From Dethiosulfatibacter sp. (lineage in GTDB: Bacteria; Bacillota; Clostridia; Tissierellales; Dethiosulfatibacteraceae), in contig JAUVAG010000056.1 in the NCBI GenBank assembly GCA_030591825.1, positions 1 through 6,979 of the forward strand: 6,979 nucleotides of DNA, written 5' to 3'. The notes below the pieces were generated by a model. That model was not told where the DNA came from and did not search any database. It saw only the letters and a list, made by a program, of their open reading frames with translations. Below are positions 1 to 5,499 of this stretch, one piece after another. A program made the translations under genes and the position numbers. Positions within the stretch are counted from its first letter, which is position 1; every line of letters begins with the position of its first letter.

Positions 1-74
1 AAAAAGTATTTTTCGAATAACAATGGCAGGTATAAATAAATTTACCTTTCATAGCTGAGTATAATCGTTTTGTA

Positions 75-103
75 TTGTAACATTAATGTATTTAGTGTAT
101 GAT
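75..103 (+). promoter_or_regulatory. Predicted sigma-A promoter for the LRAT-like gene
   Basis: A -35-like TTGTAA (75-80) and a -10 TATGAT (98-103) are separated by exactly 17 bases, about 80 bases before the start codon at 183. The -10 matches five of six consensus positions and the -35 four of six. The surroundings are very AT-rich, so chance matches are easy. The spacing and the position before the first gene favour a real promoter. Confidence 0.45.
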
Positions 104-182
104 TTATGTTAGTTTAATTTAGAATTATTAAAATATGAATGAGTTGAATAAGTATATTTGTATTTAAGGAAATGAGGTAATC

Positions 183-719
183 ATGTACGGAGATATAATA
201 TATGTGGATCGTCAGCCGTTGTTGTGGCGTTCTACTGAACATAGAAAAAATCCAGACTCTGATCTTCTGGATATAATGATATATAGAGTAAGTAAATACC
301 GTCATTATGGAGTTGATTTAGGTAATGGTAATGTAGCTCACTTTAATGGTCTAAGTTTTTTGCGTAGGCAAGACAGTGCCATTACTGAGGATTCAATGGA
401 AGTATTTATTAAAGATGGAATACTAGGTGTAATTGCTGACATACCATATGGTTATTCAAGAGACGAAGTAGTTAATCGTGCTAAAGCTCAGATAGGAACA
501 AATTTTGGAGGATATAGTGTGGTCCACAATAACTGTGAACACTTTGCATTATGGTGTGCTACAGGGATGAAGGAATCCAGGCAAGCGGTATTTCTGAAAT
601 ACGGATATGACGCCATGGCATATCCAAAGAGGCAACTAAAACCCATAACAGCAAAAGTTATTAGCTTTGCTGTTATGGGTACTATGATGTCATGGGCATT
701 TCTAAAAAATAGATTATAG
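183..719 (+). CDS. LRAT/H-rev107-like (NlpC/P60 superfamily) acyltransferase-type protein with C-terminal membrane anchor
   Basis: This 178-residue protein belongs to the LRAT-like branch of the NlpC/P60 papain-like fold, which includes mammalian lecithin retinol acyltransferase and H-rev107/PLAAT phospholipase-acyltransferases. The family triad is visible: His41 in HYGVDLG, His53 in VAHFNG exactly 12 residues later (as in H-rev107), and the nucleophile Cys118 in NNCEHFALWC. The N-terminal GDIIYVDR matches the family's opening strand. Residues about 156-174 form a hydrophobic C-terminal helix, so the catalytic domain is probably cytoplasmic and tail-anchored. There is no signal peptide. The ATG at 183 has a GAGG five bases upstream. 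Likely activity is thiol-dependent acyl transfer or hydrolysis on lipids or amides; the substrate cannot be read from sequence. The frame stays open after the TAG for 65 more codons, so the present stop may truncate a longer protein. A perfect 15-bp inverted repeat lies in its 3' end. Confidence 0.85.
   Translation: MYGDIIYVDRQPLLWRSTEHRKNPDSDLLDIMIYRVSKYRHYGVDLGNGNVAHFNGLSFLRRQDSAITEDSMEVFIKDGILGVIADIPYGYSRDEVVNRAKAQIGTNFGGYSVVHNNCEHFALWCATGMKESRQAVFLKYGYDAMAYPKRQLKPITAKVISFAVMGTMMSWAFLKNRL
641..680. repeat. Perfect 15-bp inverted repeat inside the LRAT-like gene
   Basis: ACCCATAACAGCAAA (641-655) is exactly complementary to TTTGCTGTTATGGGT (666-680), with a 10-base loop. It lies within the codons for the C-terminal membrane helix and ends 36 bases before the TAG stop. 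No U tract follows, so it is not a standard intrinsic terminator. The mRNA should fold into a stable hairpin here. The role is unknown: structural RNA, a recombination or insertion scar, or coincidence are all possible. Confidence 0.7.
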
Positions 720-917
720 AATCAAGTAAGTTCAGAAATTGGAAAAGCTGAAGAATTTGTACCTACAACAGAGTATACTGTAAAACTAAAAAGTGGGGAA
801 ATAATTGAAATTGGCTGTGATGATAAACATATATCCAAGAATGGAAAGCAATTCAATGGAAATGAAAAGTATTTGAAAATGTTTCGCGAATCTGTCAAAA
901 GTATTGTTATAAAATAG
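720..917 (+). pseudogene. Coding-like 65-codon tail in frame beyond the amber stop of the LRAT-like gene
   Basis: The frame of the upstream gene continues without a stop from 720 to a second TAG at 915-917. The translation looks like genuine protein: NQVSSEIGKAEEFVPTTEYT, then VKLKSGEIIEIG, ending KMFRESVKSIVIK, with alternating strand-like patterns and clostridial codon use. No ATG, GTG or TTG lies in frame near its beginning and no SD is present, so it is unlikely to be translated independently. It is best read as the former C-terminus of the LRAT-like protein, about 244 codons in total including the TAG, cut off by one nonsense change. Occasional readthrough or a sequence error would explain it equally well. 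The domain itself is not recognised. Confidence 0.6.
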
Positions 918-930
918 CATGCAAGCCAAT

Positions 931-968
931 AAAAATGTCTGGGATATATAAATATACCAGACATTTTT
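931..968. terminator. Bidirectional intrinsic terminator between convergent genes
   Basis: A perfect 12-bp stem pairs AAAAATGTCTGG (931-942) with CCAGACATTTTT (957-968), with a 14-base AT-rich loop. The A-run on the left and T-run on the right make it act in both directions. It sits 13 bases after the stop at 917 and just before the stop of the minus-strand gene at 975. Its position directly after 917, rather than after 719, supports the view that the transcription unit originally ended with the 720-917 tail. Confidence 0.88.
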
Positions 969-974
969 TAGTCT

Positions 975-1526
975 TTAATTTTGAGTATTTTCTTCAAGTA
1001 TCTTTTCTAATTTGAAAATCCAGCGAATATATAGTTTTTCAGAATCGTTATAACCTTTAAAGCCTTCTGCGATAAGTACTGTGCCGTCTTTTTGTTCCAT
1101 TACAAGATAGAAATTATCGCCATTATATGTGTCGGAACGATAAATTGATTTAACCTTGTTCAGATTGTCTTTAACTTCCTCACTAAGAAAACCAACTATT
1201 TCAAACATGTCATATAAGTGGTCAGTTTTTAAAGGATACTCATATAGTTCTTTAGACATGGTCCAGTCTTCATCATTAGGTAGTTTTCTATAGAATCCGT
1301 AGTCTGATGAAATGCAATACTGCGGTGCGGTTTCTTCAATAAATAGAAAAGAATAGAGTGGTGATTGATACAATATTTTTTCTACATTGTAAGTTGTTCC
1401 CGTAAAGGAGACATCCTTGTTTTTGGGATTGGATGCAAGGGCAAATCACAGGACGGCTACTATTAGAATGGATGCAGCTATTATCCAAAATGATACTTTT
1501 CTATTTTTAAGAACTTTCTTAAACAT
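975..1526 (-). pseudogene. M56/BlaR1-tail-like membrane protein gene interrupted by an in-frame TGA
   Basis: Read on the minus strand from ATG 1526, the frame gives an N-terminus MFKKVLKNRKVSFW, a hydrophobic helix to Leu26, a TGA at 1448-1446 (codon 27), then FALASNPKNKDVSFTG and 150-odd more residues to a TAA at 975. A perfect GGAGG (1538-1534) lies seven bases before ATG 1526, which makes this the original start. The only start downstream of the TGA that opens most of the domain is a TTG at 1373 without an SD, giving 132 residues. From memory of the family, the helix-then-NPK layout and the ETAPQYCISSDYGFY region resemble the final transmembrane helix and extracellular domain of clostridial M56 (BlaR1-like) proteins, but the protease part (HEXXH) is absent. 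In such proteins a Cys often sits where the TGA is, one base away. Likely a recent nonsense mutation; sequence error or readthrough are alternatives. Confidence 0.65.
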
Positions 1527-1548
1527 GGTTAATCCTCCGTATAATCTA

Positions 1549-1577
1549 TTGACTTCGAAGTACTACGGATGTAGTAT
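1549..1577 (+). promoter_or_regulatory. Predicted promoter of the DUF3160-blaI operon
   Basis: TTGACT (1549-1554) and TAGTAT (1572-1577) are separated by 17 bases and lie about 30 bases before the start codon at 1608. The -35 matches five of six consensus positions and the -10 four of six. A BlaI-like dyad fills the spacer and covers the -10, so a bound repressor would block RNA polymerase. Confidence 0.6.
1561..1576. promoter_or_regulatory. BlaI/CopY-type operator dyad
   Basis: TACTACGGATGTAGTA is an inverted repeat with 6-bp arms (TACTAC and GTAGTA) around GGAT. Its core TACGGATGTA fits the TACA-NN-TGTA operator known for the BlaI/MecI/CopY family with one mismatch. It overlaps the -10 of the operon that encodes a BlaI-family repressor at 4015, so autoregulation is the natural reading. 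A 10-bp palindrome, ACTTCGAAGT (1552-1561), abuts it. Lying in the 81-base gap between divergent genes, the same operator could also affect the minus-strand gene starting at 1526. Confidence 0.6.
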
Positions 1578-1607
1578 GTAATTGCAAGTATAACTTGGGA
1601 GGGTATT

Positions 1608-3995
1608 ATGAAGAATACAAGAAAAATTAGTATCATGATGATATTAGTAATATTGGTGGTTCAAGTTACAATGTTTACGGGATGTCAGAATAACAATGCC
1701 GAACAGAATGAACCACCTGAAGTATTGGACACTGACAATTTTCAAGGGGAAGATGAAAATGATTCCGATAAAAACAATAGCAAAGAAATGGACGATGTAG
1801 ATAAGGAGAAGGAAAGCGAAGATTCTTCAGACGATGTTGTAGAGGATATAGACTATGTGAACTCATGGGATGTAAATTCTCAGGATTTAAGGGCAACTGT
1901 TGAATATGCTATGCCCGACTATACTCCAATGGTAATGGATATGGACCTTGATGGAAATCTTTCGAATATATACAACATAGAACAGTTTTCTGGATTTTCA
2001 GAGTCTCAGGTTAAGGAACTTTATGAAAATAAATTTACAGTTCTTAAGCCAGGAGAGCATCCGGACATGAAGATGCATCATATTTATGAAAAATCGGAAT
2101 ATCAGCAGATTCCAATGTTTATTACTGTTGATTCAGCACTAAATATGTATCATCTTTTTTATGACGATAGTCTTAAATTTGTAGAGCTTGATAAACTGTA
2201 CAACAAGCTTGGTGATTTCAATAACAGTATGCTGGACAAGAGTCTTAAATACTACAGTGACGAAAATTATAGTCAGTTGAAGGAAGAGCTTAAAACTATT
2301 GTTGCATACTTTGCAGTAGCAAATTTACTCCTGGGAGAAGAGAGGGATTTGCCAGAAGAAATACAAGCAATTGTAGAAGAAGAGGCATTTTTAATAAAAG
2401 AAGCTGACCAATTGGTAAAATCACCGCTGTTCAATCATGATATTGACTATTCTCAATACACCGTAAGAGGACACTATACAGGGGATGAAAAGCTTGAAAG
2501 ATACTTTAGAACAATGATGTGGTATGGTAATACCGCTTTTCCACTAACCAAGGTTGTAGATGGTGTTGAAATTCTTGATGTGGACAATGCAGTTAAATCA
2601 ATGATAATGGCAAGCCTTATTCTTGAGGATGAGGATAACAATAGTGATCTTGATGAATGGGAGGATGTCTACTATATTACAGCACTATATGTTGGAGAGT
2701 CAGATGATTTGAATGTATTTGACTACAGGGAAATGATAACAAAGGTTTATGGTAAGAATCCAGACCTGCTTATTTATAATGATGAATCATATTACGACAG
2801 TCTTTTTGAGGAAGTGAAAAAGTTACCGGAACCTCAGATTGTGATCAAGACTACATCATCGGATATGCCAGCTGGAAAGCAGTTCAGGCTTATGGGTCAG
2901 AGATATACGTTAGATGGTGAAATAATGCAAACCCTTATGGAACCTTTAAAAAGACCTATACCTTCAGGTCTTGATGTAGTAGCAGCATTTGGAAATGAAA
3001 GGGCGGAAGAACTTCTGGATATTTATTACAAGCCAAAGGAACTTTGGAGTGATTATGGAATAAAATTGGAAGAACTAAGAACGAAGGTCGAAAATACTGT
3101 TGATGAAACATGGATGACAATCCTATACAGTGGATGGCTTTGGATACTTAAATCTGCAGCAGTTAGTTTTGAAGAAGTTGAAGGTATGCCGGAATTTATG
3201 AAAACAAGTCTTTGGACGGACAAGAGTATAAATGCGACGCTTGGAAGCTATGCGGAACTTAAGCACGATACTGTCCTTTATACAAAACAGCCTTGTGCAG
3301 AAAAAGGCGGAGGAGAAAGGGAACTTCCTTATCATTATGTTGAGCCTAATATAGAGGTTTATTCAAAGCTTCTGTGGCAGACTAAAAATACAAAAGAAAA
3401 TCTGAGAGTAAAGGATCTTTTGGATGAGGAAATCGAAAAAGTCCTTGATGGTATGATAGAAATGGAAGAAACACTTCTCTCTGTATCATTGAAGGAACTG
3501 TCAAATGAACTTCCAACTGAAGAGGAATTTCAAAAACTTCAGAATTTTGGAGGTCTTATAGATTCTATTATGATGAGGATGCACTTTTTATTGGAAGGCA
3601 GAGGGTATCAGGGAGATTCCATATACACAACTGCCCTTGTATCAGATGTTGCAACAGTGTTTCCAGGAGATTATCTTGAGCTTGCTACCGGTTTTCCAAA
3701 TGAAATATATGTGGTATGTAGCTACAATGGAGTTCCATATTTGACAAAGGGTGCAGTTTACAGCTATTATGAATTTATGTCTAGAGAAAGATTGACAGAT
3801 GATAAATGGCATGAAATGCTGGGTATTACTAAAGAATTGGTTGGTGATTACAGTTTTTATAATATAAAACTGGGTGAGCCTCTGGAAATAAAACCGGATA
3901 TGCCTGAATGGACTTATAGCTTTATTTCAGATGATGAGAACAATGTAAAGGTTAATACACAGGTAAAAATAGAATGGGAAAATATTGCTGAATAA
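1608..3995 (+). CDS. DUF3160 family secreted lipoprotein
   Basis: This 795-residue protein starts at ATG 1608 behind GGGAGGG (1597-1603). A basic N-terminus, a hydrophobic stretch and a lipobox ending FTGC give a predicted lipidated Cys26, so it should be anchored outside the cytoplasmic membrane. Residues about 27-85 form a highly acidic, Asn/Glu/Asp-rich linker, typical of a flexible tether. The rest carries family signatures of DUF3160 as I recall them: IPMFITVDSALNMYHLFYDD (168-187), RGHYTGDEKLERYFRTMMWYG (287-307), RLMGQRYTLDGEIM (427-440), PIPSGLDVVAAFG (450-462), and near the C-terminus YNGVPYLTKGAVYSYYEF. No catalytic motif is known for this family and its function is undescribed. It is the first gene of the BlaI-type operon, 19 bases before the repressor, so it is probably made on derepression. 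Length is normal for the family. Confidence 0.85.
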   Translation: MKNTRKISIMMILVILVVQVTMFTGCQNNNAEQNEPPEVLDTDNFQGEDENDSDKNNSKEMDDVDKEKESEDSSDDVVEDIDYVNSWDVNSQDLRATVEYAMPDYTPMVMDMDLDGNLSNIYNIEQFSGFSESQVKELYENKFTVLKPGEHPDMKMHHIYEKSEYQQIPMFITVDSALNMYHLFYDDSLKFVELDKLYNKLGDFNNSMLDKSLKYYSDENYSQLKEELKTIVAYFAVANLLLGEERDLPEEIQAIVEEEAFLIKEADQLVKSPLFNHDIDYSQYTVRGHYTGDEKLERYFRTMMWYGNTAFPLTKVVDGVEILDVDNAVKSMIMASLILEDEDNNSDLDEWEDVYYITALYVGESDDLNVFDYREMITKVYGKNPDLLIYNDESYYDSLFEEVKKLPEPQIVIKTTSSDMPAGKQFRLMGQRYTLDGEIMQTLMEPLKRPIPSGLDVVAAFGNERAEELLDIYYKPKELWSDYGIKLEELRTKVENTVDETWMTILYSGWLWILKSAAVSFEEVEGMPEFMKTSLWTDKSINATLGSYAELKHDTVLYTKQPCAEKGGGERELPYHYVEPNIEVYSKLLWQTKNTKENLRVKDLLDEEIEKVLDGMIEMEETLLSVSLKELSNELPTEEEFQKLQNFGGLIDSIMMRMHFLLEGRGYQGDSIYTTALVSDVATVFPGDYLELATGFPNEIYVVCSYNGVPYLTKGAVYSYYEFMSRERLTDDKWHEMLGITKELVGDYSFYNIKLGEPLEIKPDMPEWTYSFISDDENNVKVNTQVKIEWENIAE

Positions 3996-4014
3996 TCATG
4001 TGGAGGCTAATAAT

Positions 4015-4398
4015 ATGAAAAAGGATATCAAGATAACTGATGCCGAGTATAAGGTACTCAATGTTTTATGGAAATTCAAATCTGCAAATTCAAAAACAAT
4101 AGTCAACGAAGTACAAAAACTTGAACTCTGGAACAGGAAAACTGTACATACCCTTCTCAAGAGACTTGTGGAGAAGGGCGCTGTAATTGCAGAGAAAGAA
4201 GGGAGTATATATACCTATACTCCTTCAATCGATAAGAGACAATATACAAAGAGTGAGTCTGAATCTTTTCTTGAAAGGATATATAGTGGATCTTTGAGCA
4301 AGTTTCTTACAAACTTTGTGGATAGCGAGGATATAAGTCGGGAAGAGCTTGATAAGCTCTACAGCATTCTTGACAGCAAGAAAAAAACTGATAAGTAA
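4015..4398 (+). CDS. BlaI/MecI/CopY-family transcriptional repressor
   Basis: The 127-residue protein begins MKKDIKITDAEYKVLNVLWK, the usual opening of the family's winged helix-turn-helix domain (about 6-70). The recognition helix region is NRKTVHTLLKRLVEKG (40-55). The C-terminal part (about 75-127) matches the helical dimerisation domain. Asn100-Phe101 in FLTNFVDSED lines up with the Asn101-Phe102 bond that BlaR1/MecR1 signalling cuts in staphylococcal BlaI/MecI, so release by proteolysis looks conserved. ATG 4015 is chosen because GGAGG (4002-4006) lies eight bases upstream; an upstream TTG at 3985 would overlap the previous gene and lacks an SD. The likely target is the dyad at 1561-1576 ahead of its own operon. 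No M56 sensor protease follows, although that is the common partner, so the inducing protease must be encoded elsewhere or the system works differently. Confidence 0.9.
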   Translation: MKKDIKITDAEYKVLNVLWKFKSANSKTIVNEVQKLELWNRKTVHTLLKRLVEKGAVIAEKEGSIYTYTPSIDKRQYTKSESESFLERIYSGSLSKFLTNFVDSEDISREELDKLYSILDSKKKTDK

Positions 4399-4427
4399 AC
4401 GGTAAGGGCAAACTAGGAGGAAGTACC

Positions 4428-4598
4428 ATGTATGAATGGCTTAATTATATAAAGGAAGTATCCTTAATGATGTTTCTTGGAGTAATAATCAAATATTTAT
4501 TTGACGGTGATAAACTTGCTGATGTAAAGTACTATTCAATAAACGGGAATTCAAATAAAATTGAAGAATTTAAAGAGTTGTATTTGTCATGGATTTAG
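4428..4598 (+). CDS. Small 56-residue protein, unknown function
   Basis: ATG 4428 follows AGGAGG (4415-4420) at seven bases, the strongest SD in the operon. The protein begins MYEWLNYIKEVSLMMFLGVI, with a hydrophobic stretch at about 11-25 that could insert in or lie on the membrane. A hydrophilic tail then ends in LYLSWI. It starts 29 bases after the repressor gene and overlaps the next gene by 10 bases, so it may serve translational coupling as well as encode a peptide. It sits where a BlaR1-type protease gene would normally be, but no M56 motif is visible, so I do not call it a BlaR1 remnant. Family not recognised. Confidence 0.6.
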   Translation: MYEWLNYIKEVSLMMFLGVIIKYLFDGDKLADVKYYSINGNSNKIEEFKELYLSWI

Positions 4599-5410
4599 TG
4601 AAAAGGAAGAAGAAAACTGGAATGTTTTTCAGGATGCTACTCATTTTCACAATATTGCTATTGATTACTGGTTGTAGTATGAATTCGAAGGAACTTTACA
4701 CTGGCTCAGTTGTTGAAGCAGCGATAGTTCAAGGTCTGCAATACAAGATTGTACTGAAAAACGGAGAGCTGTATTTAGACACTGGAAAGAAAATTGAAAA
4801 AATTCTTGAGTATGAAATAATCGATATGAAAGTATATGATATTGACAGAGATGGTGAAGATGAAATTGCAGTTATTGATTCTGCAAATGAAAACCTGATA
4901 CTTTTGGAAATAGCAGTAACAAACAGTAGACTTTCAGTCGAAGAGATATACAGAATGGATTTTTCTGAAATTAATCCATGGATGGTAGAAGCCGGTGATG
5001 TGGATGGCGACGGAATAGTTGAGATATTCATAGGTGTGAATAAAAGAACAGAATTCTATGAAGATGTCAGGAATAGACCTTTTTTTTATTCCTGGAACGG
5101 CGATGAATTGCAGAAAAAGTGGACAGGTTCTTATTTCAGTGAAAAGGAATTGATTGATATTAAACTTGCTGATCTGTTTGGTTCAGGAAGGTATGAAACA
5201 ATTGCTCTGGAAAGAAATAAGGAAGGCAAGTATTCAGTTTCAATATATTCCTGGCTCGGATTTGGATTTATTAAGATAGTATCAAGCAGAGAATATGAGA
5301 GCTTTGGTGGGATTGTTATATTCGAAGAAGCTGATGGGAAAAAATATGTTGAGATTGAGTATATGGACGGCAACATAAAAAAACGTGAAGAAGTGAATTT
5401 TGTTGAATAA
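4589..5410 (+). CDS. Lipoprotein with FG-GAP/VCBS-like repeats
   Basis: The 273-residue protein has a Lys/Arg-rich start (KRKKK), a hydrophobic core and the lipobox ITGC with predicted lipidated Cys29, so it is a surface lipoprotein. Three Asp-rich loops occur at regular spacing: DIDRDGEDE (84-92), DVDGDGIVE (137-145) and a degenerate DLFGSGRYE (195-203). They resemble the calcium-binding loops of FG-GAP/VCBS beta-propeller blades, about 53-58 residues apart. It may form a partial propeller for binding a ligand or partner. ATG 4589 overlaps the preceding small gene by 10 bases and has only a weak SD, which suggests coupling to that gene's translation. An alternative ATG at 4622 would lose the positively charged signal region and is less likely. 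It is the last gene of the operon; no clear terminator follows directly. Confidence 0.75.
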   Translation: MDLVKRKKKTGMFFRMLLIFTILLLITGCSMNSKELYTGSVVEAAIVQGLQYKIVLKNGELYLDTGKKIEKILEYEIIDMKVYDIDRDGEDEIAVIDSANENLILLEIAVTNSRLSVEEIYRMDFSEINPWMVEAGDVDGDGIVEIFIGVNKRTEFYEDVRNRPFFYSWNGDELQKKWTGSYFSEKELIDIKLADLFGSGRYETIALERNKEGKYSVSIYSWLGFGFIKIVSSREYESFGGIVIFEEADGKKYVEIEYMDGNIKKREEVNFVE

Positions 5411-5438
5411 TCTTAATAATTAGTTTTGTTCTGTAGTA

Positions 5439-5467
5439 TTGTTGTGAGCACAAGAACATGATATTAT
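5439..5467 (+). promoter_or_regulatory. Predicted promoter with a dyad in its spacer
   Basis: TTGTTG (5439-5444) and TATTAT (5462-5467) are 17 bases apart, 32 bases before the start at 5500. The dyad TTGTG-AG-CACAA (5442-5453) overlaps the spacer and could bind a regulator. Just upstream, TGTAGTAT (5432-5439) repeats one half of the BlaI-like operator at 1570-1577, but the partner half is missing. The downstream gene can thus be transcribed alone or by readthrough from the operon. Confidence 0.4.
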
Positions 5468-5499
5468 AAATGAAGAAATTTTCATCAAAGGAGAACATA

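Noticed and set aside
641..680. The intragenic hairpin as an intrinsic terminator.
   Set aside because: No U tract follows, and a strong terminator lies downstream at 931-968.
717..719. The amber codon as pyrrolysine.
   Set aside because: The protein is not a methylamine methyltransferase, no pyl genes are in the window, and the reading frame itself ends in another TAG.
1446..1448. The in-frame TGA as a selenocysteine codon.
   Set aside because: It falls in a predicted membrane helix with no redox motif, and the hairpin downstream is short and does not clearly match a bacterial SECIS. A nonsense change from a Cys codon is simpler.
1585..1597. Small hairpin CAAGT-ATA-ACTTG beside the DUF3160 ribosome binding site.
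   Set aside because: The 5-bp stem with a 3-base loop is too weak to argue for translational control.
4202..4223. 8-bp inverted repeat GGAGTATA/TATACTCC within the repressor gene.
   Set aside because: It is short, in AT-rich coding sequence, with no link to a promoter or stop, so it is not called a regulatory site.
4428..4598. The small ORF as a truncated BlaR1/M56 protease.
   Set aside because: Only its position fits. No HEXXH motif and no recognisable M56 helix pattern is present.
4729..5031. Antisense open frame of 100 codons inside the FG-GAP lipoprotein gene.
   Set aside because: Its Ser/Ile-rich composition is a mirror of the Asp/Glu-rich sense strand, and it has no SD. Other antisense frames in the large genes look the same.
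5470..5499. Ten extra codons at the start of the coiled-coil protein.
   Set aside because: ATG 5470 has no SD, while ATG 5500 has AAAGGAG at six bases and begins a normal signal-anchor.
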